NCBI RefSeq assembly: GCF_001570405.1
Contig: NZ_BBYM01000009.1
Location: forward strand, 62,001 to 126,000
DNA: 64,000 nucleotides
Direction of reading: 5' to 3'
Source of the DNA: Microtetraspora niveoalba
Lineage (GTDB): Bacteria; Actinomycetota; Actinomycetes; Streptosporangiales; Streptosporangiaceae
In this document: positions 1 to 8,893 of the stretch, in pieces
Numbering within the stretch: the stretch's first letter is position 1
Layout: the number at the start of each line of letters is the position of its first letter
The notes under the pieces: generated by a model
Seen by the model: only the letters and a program-made list of their open reading frames with translations
What the model was told of the DNA's origin: nothing
Databases searched by the model: none
Made by a program: the position numbers and the translations under genes

Positions 1-1
1 C

Positions 2-514
2 GTCGTCCTCGACCGGGATCTGCCCGGCCTGCACGGTGACGAGGTGTGCGGGACGCTGGTCGAGGCCGGCTATCCGGCGCGCGTGCTGATGCTCACGGCC
101 GCGGGGTCGATCGACGACAAGGTCACCGGGCTGGGCGTCGGGGCGGACGACTATCTCGCCAAGCCGTTCGCCTTCGCGGAGCTGGTCGCCCGGATCCGCG
201 CGCTGGCCCGGCGGTCGCGCCAGGTCCTGCCGCCGGTGCTCGTGCACGGCGATCTGCGCCTGGATCCGGCGACGCGGATCGCCACCCGGGACGGGCGGCG
301 GCTGCCGCTGAGTCCCAAGGAGTTCGCCGTGCTGGAGCTGCTGCTGTCCGCCCGGGGCACTGTGGTCTCCGCCGAGCAGCTCCTGGAGCGGGGATGGGAC
401 GAGTTCGCCGATCCGTTCAGCCAGACCGTGAAGGTGACGATCAGCCGGTTGCGCCGCAAGCTCGGCGACCCCCCGCTGATCGAGACGGTCGCGCGGGCCG
501 GGTACCGGATATGA
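2..514 (+). CDS. OmpR/PhoB-family response regulator, 5'-truncated by window edge
   Basis: The visible 170 residues begin inside the receiver domain. The phosphoacceptor Asp is probably the first D of LDRDLPG at the very start, and the conserved Lys is in DDYLAKPF near residue 56. A winged-helix DNA-binding domain follows (about residues 78-170), ending in the typical SRLRRKLGD...ETVARAGYRI. It is therefore a DNA-binding transcription factor activated by phosphotransfer. The stop codon overlaps the start of the following histidine kinase (ATGA at 511-514), so the two form an operon and almost certainly a cognate pair. The true start lies left of the window. The signal and target genes cannot be read from the sequence. 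Confidence 0.93.
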   Translation, partial: VVLDRDLPGLHGDEVCGTLVEAGYPARVLMLTAAGSIDDKVTGLGVGADDYLAKPFAFAELVARIRALARRSRQVLPPVLVHGDLRLDPATRIATRDGRRLPLSPKEFAVLELLLSARGTVVSAEQLLERGWDEFADPFSQTVKVTISRLRRKLGDPPLIETVARAGYRI

Positions 515-1626
515 GGTGGACGGTACGGCTGCGCCTGACCCTGCTCTACAGCGGCCTGTTCCTGGCGGCGGCGGTTCTGCTGGCCGCCCTCATCTACTTT
601 CTCGTCGAGTATTCGCCCTTCCCGGGACGGCCGATCGCGCCCGTCGCACCCGGTGACGGCGGCCCGCCGGTCGGGACGCCCCGGATCGAGGGGCAGCAGG
701 CGGAGACGCTGCGACGGCTGCTGGTCAACTCCGTGATCGCGCTGGTGGTCATGGCGTTCGCGTCGGCCTTCTTGGGCTGGCTCATGGCGGGGCGGGTGCT
801 GCGTCCCCTCGGCGACATGACGGCGACGGTACGGCGCATCACCGCCGACCGGCTCGACCGGCGGCTGGCCGCGTCCGGGCCGGACGACGAGCTCAAGGAG
901 CTGGCCGACACGTTCGACGAGCTGCTTGATCGGCTGGAGGCCGCGTTCTCGGCGCAGCGGCGGTTCGTCGCGAACGCCTCCCACGAGTTGCGCACTCCGC
1001 TGACGCTGCAGCAGGCCATGATCGAGGTCGCACTGGCCGACCCGGAGATCGACGCCGAGTCACTGCGGGCCGTACTGGAACGGCTGCTGGTCGCGGGACA
1101 GCAGCAGGAACGGCTCATCGAGGCGCTGCTCACCCTCGCCCGCAGCCAGCAGGGGACGCATCGCCGGGAGCCTTTCGACCTGGCCGCGATCACGCAGCAG
1201 GCCGTCGGGCAACGCGGAGATCCGGGCCTGCGGGTCGAGTCCGAGCTCCGTCCGGCTCCCGGGGTCGGCGACCGCGATCTGGTCGAGCGCCTGGTCGGGA
1301 ACCTGCTGGACAACGCCGTACGCCACAACGTGCGCGGCGGCTGGATCATGGTGGCGACCGGTGTGACGGCCGGGCGCCCGGCGTTGCGTGTCTCCAACAG
1401 CGGCCCGGTGATCCCTCCCGACCAGGTCGGCACCCTCCTGAAGCCCTTCCAGCGTTTGGAAGGCGGCAGGAGGGCCACCGGTGAGGGAGTGGGGTTGGGG
1501 CTGTCGATCGTCGCCGCGATCGTCGAGGCCCACCACGGCACGCTCGAGGCCCGCGCGCTCGCGGAAGGCGGGCTGGAGGTGACCGTCGTGCTCGGCGTGG
1601 CGGGGAGCGGCCCCCGAACCGGATGA
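511..1626 (+). CDS. Two-component sensor histidine kinase (HAMP, HisKA, HATPase)
   Basis: A 371-residue membrane kinase that pairs with the regulator just upstream through a 4-base overlap. It has a first membrane helix at about residues 8-31, a short extracytoplasmic loop of roughly 40 residues rich in Pro and Gly, and a second helix at about 75-95 leading into a HAMP segment (AGRVLRPLGDM). The phosphoacceptor His is in NASHELRTPL (about residue 160). ATP-binding boxes are N (NLLDNAVRHN) and G (GVGLGLSIV). The small sensor loop suggests detection of a membrane or envelope state rather than a large ligand; this is inference. A GC-rich hairpin follows the stop codon. Confidence 0.94.
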   Translation: MRWTVRLRLTLLYSGLFLAAAVLLAALIYFLVEYSPFPGRPIAPVAPGDGGPPVGTPRIEGQQAETLRRLLVNSVIALVVMAFASAFLGWLMAGRVLRPLGDMTATVRRITADRLDRRLAASGPDDELKELADTFDELLDRLEAAFSAQRRFVANASHELRTPLTLQQAMIEVALADPEIDAESLRAVLERLLVAGQQQERLIEALLTLARSQQGTHRREPFDLAAITQQAVGQRGDPGLRVESELRPAPGVGDRDLVERLVGNLLDNAVRHNVRGGWIMVATGVTAGRPALRVSNSGPVIPPDQVGTLLKPFQRLEGGRRATGEGVGLGLSIVAAIVEAHHGTLEARALAEGGLEVTVVLGVAGSGPRTG

Positions 1627-1643
1627 TCCCGCCCCCGGCTCGC

Positions 1644-1671
1644 TCCCGCCCCCGGCTCGCCGGGGGCGGGA
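1644..1671. terminator. GC-rich hairpin after the two-component operon
   Basis: A perfect 13-base inverted repeat (TCCCGCCCCCGGC and its complement) lies 18 bases after the kinase stop. The left arm is preceded by a second copy of the same CCCGCCCCCGGCTCGC string (from about 1628). There is no T-run, as is usual for actinobacterial terminators. It sits between a rightward and a leftward gene and could serve both. Confidence 0.7.
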
Positions 1672-1779
1672 AGGTGGTGCCGAGCGGGCCGTGCGGGCTC
1701 ATGACGCCGACGCGCGGTGCCGGCCCCCGCGGGCATCACGAACGCCGACCGGCCCTGCCGCTCCGCCGGTTCAGTACAA

Positions 1780-2106
1780 CTAGGCCGACTCGGTGGGCAG
1801 GCCGGCGTCGACCCAGTCCTCGATGCCTTCCCGGTACTTGCGGACGTTCGTGTAGCCGAGCGCGGTGAGCCGGTCGGCGACCTGACCGCTGTTCGGGCAG
1901 GCCGGATTGGAGCAGTACGTGACGATCGCGGCGTCGCGGTCCGGCAGCAGCTCCGCTGCCCGGGCGTCCGTCTCGGCGGGGGTCAGGGCGAGGGCCCCGG
2001 GCAGGTGCTGCTTGGCGTGGTACTCGCCGCCCAGCGCGTCGACGACGATCACCGTGCCGGTGTCGATCGCGGCCCGGAGTTCGTCGCGGGTGATGAGCGC
2101 GGTCAT
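1780..2106 (-). CDS. Single-domain rhodanese-like protein
   Basis: A 108-residue cytoplasmic protein consisting of one rhodanese fold. The start motif is VIVVDALGGEYHAKQHLPGA, and the catalytic loop is TYCSNPACPNS, where the first Cys (about residue 70) is the expected persulfide-forming residue. The C-terminal helix GIEDWVDAGLP is typical. Such proteins transfer sulfane sulfur, or act in sulfide or thiol stress handling. A good ribosome-binding site (GGAAGGAG, on the minus strand at about 2111-2118) precedes the ATG. It is divergent from a TetR-family gene, with palindromic operators in the short gap, so it is the likely target of that repressor. Confidence 0.9.
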   Translation of the reverse strand: MTALITRDELRAAIDTGTVIVVDALGGEYHAKQHLPGALALTPAETDARAAELLPDRDAAIVTYCSNPACPNSGQVADRLTALGYTNVRKYREGIEDWVDAGLPTESA

Positions 2107-2125
2107 GGCACTCCTTCCAGGAAAT

Positions 2126-2171
2126 GGACTATAGTCCGGTTATGCCTGCCGACAATAGCGGACCACAGTCC
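2126..2171. promoter_or_regulatory. Twin TetR-type operator between rhodanese and TetR genes
   Basis: GGACTATAGTCC (2126-2137) is a perfect 12-base palindrome. A second, imperfect copy GGACCACAGTCC (2160-2171) keeps both GGAC/GTCC arms, and both copies are followed by GG. The two centres are 34 bases apart, about three helical turns. The first site lies between the divergent genes and the second in the first codons of the TetR gene, so binding would repress both directions. Confidence 0.72.
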
Positions 2172-2759
2172 GGTTCTGCAATCCCGCTGGAGCTGCTCCG
2201 TACCCAGCCGCCCAAAGAGCGTGCCGACGCCGCGCGCAACCGGGTCGCCGTGCTGGAGGCGGCCGCGCGGCTGTTCGCCGAGCACGGCGTGGCCGCGGTC
2301 TCCATGGACCAGATCGCCGCGGCCGCCGGGGTCGGCAAGGGCACGCTGTTCCGGCGCTTCGGCGACAAGTCGGGGCTGGCCGTCGCACTGCTCGACGCAC
2401 GGGAACGGGTGCTGCAGGAGGCGATCCTGCACGGACCGCCACCGCTGGGCCCCGGGGCGTCGCCCGCCGAGCGGCTCACCGCGTTCGTCGACGCCTACCT
2501 CGACTACCTGCTGAAACACCTGGACCTGGTGCGGGTGTCGGAGACGGCGGCGCCCGGCGCCCGGTATCGGATCGGGGCCTACCGCTTCTGGCACCGGCAT
2601 GTGGCGATGTTGCTGGACGGCGTACCCGACCCGGACCACGCCGCGCACGCCCTGCTCGCCGCGCTGGCGGCCGAGCACGTGAGCGCCCTGCTGCCCGAAC
2701 TCGGCGAACCGCGTGTCCGGGCCGGGCTGCGCCGCCTCGCCGAGAGGTGCCGGGCCTGA
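2142..2759 (+). CDS. TetR/AcrR-family transcriptional repressor
   Basis: A 205-residue regulator. The N-terminal helix-turn-helix is canonical: ARNRVAVLEAAARLFAEHG, then MDQIAAAAGVGKGTLFRRFGDKSGL at about residues 27-80. A variable ligand-binding C-terminal domain follows. I chose the ATG at 2142; the ATG at 2124 would put the perfect operator palindrome inside the coding sequence. The gene is divergent from the rhodanese gene and the two share the operator, so it probably represses itself and the rhodanese in the absence of an unknown effector, perhaps a reactive sulfur or electrophilic compound (inference). Confidence 0.9.
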   Translation: MPADNSGPQSGSAIPLELLRTQPPKERADAARNRVAVLEAAARLFAEHGVAAVSMDQIAAAAGVGKGTLFRRFGDKSGLAVALLDARERVLQEAILHGPPPLGPGASPAERLTAFVDAYLDYLLKHLDLVRVSETAAPGARYRIGAYRFWHRHVAMLLDGVPDPDHAAHALLAALAAEHVSALLPELGEPRVRAGLRRLAERCRA

Positions 2760-2826
2760 ATGAGCCGGCCGGCCGGAGGGGCGGTGACGGCTGGAAGAAA
2801 GTTCTAGAGCTTGGTGTGCTTCCGGG

Positions 2827-2854
2827 TGTCGAGAATGTGGTGCCGGCTCCGTCC
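2827..2854 (+). promoter_or_regulatory. Candidate ECF42-type sigma promoter
   Basis: TGTCGA at 2827-2832 (-35) is followed after 17 bases by CGTC at 2850-2853 (-10). This agrees with the promoter type reported, as I recall it, for ECF42 sigma factors (TGTCGA at -35 and CG-A/T-C at -10). It precedes the YCII gene by about 50 bases, in front of the YCII-sigma factor operon, which would make the operon autoregulated. Confidence 0.65.
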
Positions 2855-2905
2855 CAGGGGCACGAGCGGCCACGACGGGCCGCGCGAGGAAGAAGGAGAA
2901 CCACC

Positions 2906-3313
2906 ATGAAGTACCTGCTGCTGAAGCACTACCGAGGCGGCCCGGCTCCCGCTGTCGACTGGGTGCCGATGGACCGGTGGACGCCGGAGGAGGTCGACGC
3001 GCACGTGCAGTACATGCGCGACTTCGCGGCCCGCCTGGAAGAGACGGGTGAGTTCGTCGACGGACAGGCACTGGCCCCCGAGGGCGCGTTCGTGCGGTAC
3101 GACGGCGAGGGGCGTCCGCCGGTGACCGATGGTCCGTTCGCCGAGACCAAGGACCTCATCGCCGGCTGGATGATCATCGACGTGGAGTCCTGGGATCGCG
3201 CGGTCCAGCTGGCCGGGGAGCTGTCCGCCGCTCCCGGGGCCGGCGGCGAGCCGATCCACGAGTGGCTGGAGGTCCGACCGTTCCTCACCGAGTCGCCCAC
3301 GGTGACCGAGTGA
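2906..3313 (+). CDS. YCII (DGPF)-domain protein
   Basis: A 135-residue protein of the YCII-related/DGPF family. It opens MKYLLLKHYRGG and carries the diagnostic TDGPFAETKDLIAGWMIIDV segment at about residues 73-92. A strong AGAAGGAG ribosome-binding site precedes the ATG. The gene overlaps the next gene by four bases (GTGA), the standard arrangement of ECF42 sigma factors with their YCII partners, and a matching sigma promoter lies upstream. The enzymatic role of these YCII proteins is not established; they are the main known target of the linked sigma factor. Confidence 0.92.
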   Translation: MKYLLLKHYRGGPAPAVDWVPMDRWTPEEVDAHVQYMRDFAARLEETGEFVDGQALAPEGAFVRYDGEGRPPVTDGPFAETKDLIAGWMIIDVESWDRAVQLAGELSAAPGAGGEPIHEWLEVRPFLTESPTVTE

Positions 3314-4455
3314 ACGAGTCGTTGCTGCGGGAGCTCGTGCCCGCGGTGATCGGTGTCCTCGTCCGGCGCGGAGCAGATTTCGCGTCGGCCGAGGACGCCG
3401 TGCAGGAGGCCCTGATCCGGGCGCTGGAAACCTGGCCGGACGATCCACCGCGCGACTCGAAGGCATGGCTCGTCGCGGTCGCGTGGCACAGGTTCCTCGA
3501 CGCCGCGCGTGCCGAGGCGTCCCGGCGGGGGCGGGAACTCGCGGTGGAGGTCGAGCCTCCCGCGGGTCCGGCGCCCGCCACGGACGACACGCTGCGGCTC
3601 TACTTCCTGTGCGCGCACCCCACCCTGCCGCAGGGCTCGGCCGTCGCCCTGACGCTGCGCGCGGTCGGTGGCCTGACCACGCGGCAGATCGCGGCGGCGT
3701 ACCTCGTCCCCGAGGCGACCATGGCGCAGCGGATCAGCCGGGCCAAGCGGCGGATCGCGGGGCTGCCACTCGACCAGCCCGGCGATCTCGGGACGGTGCT
3801 ACGGGTTCTCTACCTGATCTTCAACGAGGGGTACGGCGGGAACGTCGACCTGGCGGCCGAGGCGATCCGCCTCGCCCGCCAGCTCGTCGCCCTGACCGAC
3901 GAGCCCGAGGTCGCGGGGCTGCTCGCGCTCATGCTGCTGCACCATGCGCGCCGCGCGTCCCGCACCGGCCCGGGAGGTCGCCTGGTGCCGCTCGCCGAGC
4001 AGGACCGATCGTGCTGGGACACCGGTCTGATCGGCGAGGGGGTGACGATTCTCCAGGCCGCGCTGGCCCGCGACCGGCTGGGCGAATACCAGGCGCAGGC
4101 CGCGATCGCCGCCCTGCACGCGGACGCCCGGTGCGCCTCCGAGACGGACTGGGTGCAGATCGTGGAGTGGTACGACGAACTGCTGCTCCTCACCGGCAGT
4201 CCGGTGGTCCGACTCAACCGCGCGGTGGCGGTCGGGGAGGCCGACGGACCGCGGGCCGGTCTGGCGGCGCTGGCCGAGGTGAACCCCGATCTGCCCCGTT
4301 ACACCGCGGTGACGGCATACCTGCACGAACGCGCCGGCGACCTCGAGCACGCCGCCGAGCTGTACGCCGAGGCCTCCCGCGCCGCAGCCAGCGTGCCGGA
4401 GCGCGACCACCTCACTCGAGAGGCCGCCCGGGTACGGCAACTGCTGCGCCCGTGA
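3310..4455 (+). CDS. ECF42-group RNA polymerase sigma factor with C-terminal TPR-like extension
   Basis: 381 residues, about twice the length of a minimal ECF factor. Region sigma-2 spans about residues 5-75 (AEDAVQEALIRALETWP; WLVAVAWHRFLDAAR). Region sigma-4 spans about 100-160, with the helix-turn-helix LTTRQIAAAYLVPEATMAQRISRAKRRI. The remaining 220 residues form the helical repeat extension typical of ECF42, including NEGYGG, SPVVRLNRAVAVGEADGP and LHERAGDLEHAAELY. The start GTG overlaps the YCII stop. There is no anti-sigma gene next to it; in this group the C-terminal extension is thought to control activity instead. Confidence 0.94.
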   Translation: MNESLLRELVPAVIGVLVRRGADFASAEDAVQEALIRALETWPDDPPRDSKAWLVAVAWHRFLDAARAEASRRGRELAVEVEPPAGPAPATDDTLRLYFLCAHPTLPQGSAVALTLRAVGGLTTRQIAAAYLVPEATMAQRISRAKRRIAGLPLDQPGDLGTVLRVLYLIFNEGYGGNVDLAAEAIRLARQLVALTDEPEVAGLLALMLLHHARRASRTGPGGRLVPLAEQDRSCWDTGLIGEGVTILQAALARDRLGEYQAQAAIAALHADARCASETDWVQIVEWYDELLLLTGSPVVRLNRAVAVGEADGPRAGLAALAEVNPDLPRYTAVTAYLHERAGDLEHAAELYAEASRAAASVPERDHLTREAARVRQLLRP

Positions 4456-4699
4456 GTCCGGCCGTCACCGGCTCACCGTCCCTGCCTTGCGGCTCACCGT
4501 GGCTCCGGGGGTTGCGCGCCGACACGAGATCTGCGCGCGACCCTGCCGTGGAAAGCGCCCGGTTCGATGTCGGCCGCCGGCCGAGGAGGGGTCTCCCCGA
4601 GGAGGACATCCTGATTCCGGAGAATCACCCCAGAGGGGGACATGGGATCAAGGGGCGCTTTGACGACGGGGAAGGGGGACGACTTCTACCGTTCGACCC

Positions 4700-4966
4700 A
4701 TGGTTTTCAATTCGAACGCACTCCGTCGTGCGGCAGCCGGGGTCAGCCTCGTCCTCGCCGCCCTCACCTTCCCCGCCGCGGCACAGGCGGCGACGGCGCC
4801 GACCTCCGCCTCCACGGCCACCAGCACGTACGGGCCGGTCGTGTACGGCGTCTACATGACCCAGACCTCGTGTACGAGTGCGGCTGCCACCTACAAGGCT
4901 CTCGGGAAGTCCACTAACTGCGTTTGGACGTCGAGCATCAAGCGCTGGGTCCTTTACGTCTGGTAG
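4700..4966 (+). CDS. Small secreted protein of unknown function
   Basis: An 88-residue protein with a clear signal peptide: a basic start (NALRRAAAG), a hydrophobic core and an AQA-A cleavage site near residue 31. The mature part of about 57 residues is rich in Thr, Ser and Tyr, has two Cys residues (a likely disulfide) and ends in an aromatic strand, RWVLYVW. I do not recognise the family. It stands alone, separated from the sigma factor gene by about 240 bases in which I see nothing certain, and a strong hairpin follows it. Coding is likely from the signal peptide and the hairpin placement. Confidence 0.65.
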   Translation: MVFNSNALRRAAAGVSLVLAALTFPAAAQAATAPTSASTATSTYGPVVYGVYMTQTSCTSAAATYKALGKSTNCVWTSSIKRWVLYVW

Positions 4967-4992
4967 ACCCAATCGAAGGAGAAGTGACCGGC

Positions 4993-5041
4993 GTGCGGCG
5001 CGGCCCCGAAGCTGGGCCCGTTTCGGGGGCCCGCGCCGCAC
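4993..5041. terminator. Long GC hairpin downstream of the small secreted protein gene
   Basis: The left arm starts GTGCGGCGCGG and continues CCCCGAA; the right arm is the near-perfect complement ending CGCGCCGCAC, with a bulge of a few bases and a short loop. It starts 26 bases after the stop codon. No T-tract follows. Confidence 0.72.
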
Positions 5042-5284
5042 CCGGGTCGAAGCGCCCGGCACCGCTGCTGTAAGTGCTGAGATTCCAGCCACCGGCAGCC
5101 TCATACAGGTGGGCGGCCAATGCCGCCCCACGCTGGTCGGTCGGCACCTCCGTACAGTCGGTCCGGTCCGGGGCAAGTCGATGTCCTCGTAGCAGACCGC
5201 CGACAGCCGGGCGCGTCTCCTCGGTCACCGGGGGACGCGGGCGTCCGCGCTGCCGGCGGTTGCGCACGCGAACGCGTCGAGACC

Positions 5285-5944
5285 TCACCGCCTGCCGGGC
5301 GGTCCCGAGCCCAGTCCGGCGTCGCGGGCCCGTGCCACGGCGGCGGCGCGGTCGCCGACACCGAGCTTGCCGTACACCGTGCTGACGTAGTTGCGGACCG
5401 TCTTGTCGGAGACGTAGAGCCGGGAGGCGATGGCGGCGTTGGACAGTCCCCGCGCCATCAGGTCGAGGATCTCCACTTCGCGCTCGGTGAGCTCGGGCAG
5501 GGCGGGATTGGCGACGGCCCGCCGGGTCTCGGCGCCCACCAGTCCGGCGAGTGCCCTGGCGGCGTTCGGGCCGAAGTAGGCGCCGCCGCCCCGGCAGGCC
5601 TCCAGCGCCCGCAGGATCTCGTCCCGGCCCGCCTCCTTCAGGAGGTAGCCGCGGGCGCCGGCTCGTACGGCCGCGGCCAGCGACTCGTCGGACTCCAGCA
5701 TCGTCAGGACCACGACGGCGGTGCCCGGGAGCTCTTTCAGCAACCGAGCCGTCGCCTCGACGCCGTTCATGACGGGCATGTGCAGGTCCATCAGGACGAC
5801 GTCAGGAGCGAGCCGGAGGGCCGACTCCACCGCGGCCGCCCCGTCACCCGCCTCGCCCACGACCGTGATGTCCGGCAGGCGGGAAAGCGCCGCGGCCAGC
5901 CCTTCCCGGTACATGGGATGGTCGTCCACGATCAGCACGCGCAT
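5285..5944 (-). CDS. NarL/FixJ-family response regulator
   Basis: 219 residues. The receiver domain starts MRVLIVDDHPMYREG and has the phosphoacceptor Asp in VVLMDLHMPVMNG (about residue 54) and the conserved Lys in GYLLKEA. A LuxR-type helix-turn-helix covers about residues 148-205 (LTEREVEILDLMARGLSNAAIASRLYVSDKTVRNYVS). The gene sits one base after the stop of the upstream sensor kinase, so the two are cotranscribed. A 20-base palindrome in the divergent promoter ahead of the kinase is a plausible binding site. Confidence 0.95.
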   Translation of the reverse strand: MRVLIVDDHPMYREGLAAALSRLPDITVVGEAGDGAAAVESALRLAPDVVLMDLHMPVMNGVEATARLLKELPGTAVVVLTMLESDESLAAAVRAGARGYLLKEAGRDEILRALEACRGGGAYFGPNAARALAGLVGAETRRAVANPALPELTEREVEILDLMARGLSNAAIASRLYVSDKTVRNYVSTVYGKLGVGDRAAAVARARDAGLGSGPPGRR

Positions 5945-5945
5945 C

Positions 5946-7934
5946 TCACACCTCGACTCTCGGCAGCCGCACGCGGATCTCGGTGCCGCCGCCGGCCGGG
6001 GCCAGGATCTCGCATTCCCCGTCGAGCTGGGCGGCGGCCTCGGACATCGACTCCAGCCCCACGCCGACGCGCCACGCGGGGGAGGAGCCGGTCAGGCCCA
6101 CGCCGTCGTCCCGTACGGAGAAGCGCAGTGCGTCCGGTGCCAGTTCCACCTCGATGTCGCAGCCGCTGGCGCGCGCGTGCCGGGCGGTGTTGGCCAGCGC
6201 CTCGCTCACGATGCGCAGAGCCGCGGCTTCGGTGGCGGCCGGCAGCGGAGGGATGCCCTGTTCGGGCAGGCGCAACCGGATCGCCAGCCCAGGCCGGTCG
6301 AACGCCGCCGCCTGCGCGCGCAGCGCCTCGGCCAAGCCCAGGTCGTCCAGGGTGGACGGACCGAGGCCGTCTATGATCCGGCGGACGTCGCCGACGGCCC
6401 CCGCCAGCCACTCGGCGCACCGGCCCGCGAGCGCGCCGGCCGCGGCCGGGTCGGTCGTGGTCATGTCGCGGAGTGCCCACAGTTGCAGGTTCACCGCGGA
6501 CAGGCTCGGCCCGAGATGATCGTGTAGATCCCTGCGCAGCCGGCGGCGTTCCTCGGCGCGCGCGGCGACCAGCGCCCGCCTCGACCGGTCCAGGTCCGCG
6601 GCCAGCCGGGCGGCGTGCGCGGTCGCACCCGCCTGCCGGGCCAGAACCCGCAGCAGCCGGGCCTCGGCGGGACGGAAGTCCCCGGAGCGCGGCCGGGTCA
6701 GCACAAGCTCTCCCACCGCCTCCCCGGCGTGCACCAACGGCACACGCACCGGGTCCACACCGAGATCGTCTCCATGGCGGGACTCGGGCCCGTCCAGCAC
6801 CAGGACCCACACGGCCGGGACGCGGAGGAACCTGGCGACCTCCCCGGCCAGCCGATCGAGCGCCTCGCCAGGTGCCGCCGCCGTCTCCAGGGCCGCGCCC
6901 AGGCGCCCCAGCGCCTCGTACGGATCCGCCGCGTCGCCGTACAGCAGGCGCCGCACCCCCGTCTGCAGGAACCGGTGCACGGGAGCCACGCTGATGGCCA
7001 CCACCGCCGCGGCGACGAGGGGAGCCCCCACGCCGCGGCCGAGGAGATCGCCGAGCAGCGCGACCACAACCGTGTAACAGAGTGCGATCTCGGCTGACAT
7101 GAGCGCCCAGACCAGTCCTCGGCGCAGCACGGTCTCCATGTCCCAGAGCCGGTAACGCTGGACCGCCAGCAGAACGGAGACCGGCAACGGCACGGCCGAG
7201 GCCGCCAGCAGCACGCCCGACCGGTTCGCCTCGACCGTCTGAGCGGCCGCCAGCAGGATCAGCGCGACCGCCATCCCGGCGGTCACCCAGGCCAACTGGC
7301 CCCGCTCGTCGCCGTCGGCTCGGCGCAGGCGGACTCCCAGGGACACCAGCCCGCCCAGTGCCGCGATCGCGATCACGGCCAGGCAGACCGGGAGCAGCGC
7401 CTCGGCGCCCGCCACTCCCAACGGATTGACGAGCCCGCTGTCGGCCAGCGCCCGGTCGTCGCTGAGCTCCCACGGCAGCAGCGCCCACGCGGCCGATCCG
7501 GCCACCACGGCCGCACACCCGGCGTACATGAGGGGGCGGAAGAGCCGCGCCGGCCGCCGGCCCGACGGCAGCCAGTACGGAAGGACGGCCGCCACGATCG
7601 TGTAGGCCGGCAGCCAGGTCCACACCGACAACCAGAGCGCGACCAGGTGGCCGGGCCAGTCCCGCCGGGCCGCGGTGGCGGCGTATTCGGCGGCGAGGAC
7701 GCTCAGCGCGGCGCTCGCGCTCACCGTGAGGAAGAGCCAGCCCAGAATCATCCGGCCGCGCCGGATGAGGAACGCGCCGGGTGCGCCGTACACCAGGGCG
7801 GTGACCGAGATCCACAGCCAGTAGTCGTCGGCGAACTCCGCCGACGACAGCAGGCGCAGCCCGAATCCGGCCAGGGTCGCCGCGGCGGCGGCTCCCGCGG
7901 CCGAATCCCCGATCAGTACGAGACGCGAACGCAT
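5946..7934 (-). CDS. Multi-pass membrane sensor histidine kinase (HisKA_3 type)
   Basis: 662 residues. The N-terminal half (about 1-300) contains roughly eight to ten membrane helices. A GAF-like sensor segment of about 140 residues follows. The dimerisation domain carries the phosphoacceptor His in RRRLRRDLHDHLGPSLSA (about residue 475), and the HATPase has DDGVGLTGSS with a C-terminal VGVGLESMSEAA. I chose the ATG at 7934: a start at 7988 would place the palindrome at 7957-7976 inside the gene. No clear Shine-Dalgarno sequence is visible before 7934. It pairs with the NarL-type regulator downstream. Confidence 0.92.
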   Translation of the reverse strand: MRSRLVLIGDSAAGAAAAATLAGFGLRLLSSAEFADDYWLWISVTALVYGAPGAFLIRRGRMILGWLFLTVSASAALSVLAAEYAATAARRDWPGHLVALWLSVWTWLPAYTIVAAVLPYWLPSGRRPARLFRPLMYAGCAAVVAGSAAWALLPWELSDDRALADSGLVNPLGVAGAEALLPVCLAVIAIAALGGLVSLGVRLRRADGDERGQLAWVTAGMAVALILLAAAQTVEANRSGVLLAASAVPLPVSVLLAVQRYRLWDMETVLRRGLVWALMSAEIALCYTVVVALLGDLLGRGVGAPLVAAAVVAISVAPVHRFLQTGVRRLLYGDAADPYEALGRLGAALETAAAPGEALDRLAGEVARFLRVPAVWVLVLDGPESRHGDDLGVDPVRVPLVHAGEAVGELVLTRPRSGDFRPAEARLLRVLARQAGATAHAARLAADLDRSRRALVAARAEERRRLRRDLHDHLGPSLSAVNLQLWALRDMTTTDPAAAGALAGRCAEWLAGAVGDVRRIIDGLGPSTLDDLGLAEALRAQAAAFDRPGLAIRLRLPEQGIPPLPAATEAAALRIVSEALANTARHARASGCDIEVELAPDALRFSVRDDGVGLTGSSPAWRVGVGLESMSEAAAQLDGECEILAPAGGGTEIRVRLPRVEV

Positions 7935-7956
7935 GGGAGAAATTGTGGGGAGGGGA

Positions 7957-7976
7957 TGTCCCGTTTGCACGGGACA
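7957..7976. promoter_or_regulatory. 20-base palindrome in the divergent promoter of the sensor kinase
   Basis: TGTCCCG, six bases (TTTGCA), then CGGGACA: perfect 7-base arms. It lies 23-42 bases upstream of the kinase ATG and about 110 bases before the divergent membrane-protein gene. Size and symmetry fit a dimeric LuxR-type response regulator site; the assignment to the adjacent regulator is inference. Confidence 0.55.
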
Positions 7977-8085
7977 AATCGTCCTCATTTGCGAAGGGGG
8001 CAGCAGGCTCAGGCGGCCCGGGACACGATCCCGCCAGGGTTTCGGTGTGCGGCACCAAGGCCGCGATCTACCGAGGAGTCAGCCG

Positions 8086-8841
<756 letters not shown>

Positions 8842-8893
8842 TGGGGCGGCGACGGGAGCACGTCTCCGCGGCGACGCGGGCGGTGGCGGGGCG

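Noticed and set aside
2124-2141. Earlier ATG (2124) for the TetR gene
   Set aside because: It would place the perfect GGACTATAGTCC operator in the coding region, and no ribosome-binding site precedes it.
7935-7988. 18-residue N-terminal extension of the multi-pass sensor kinase
   Set aside because: The extension spans the TGTCCCG-N6-CGGGACA palindrome and reads as non-membrane, unlike the hydrophobic start beginning at 7934.
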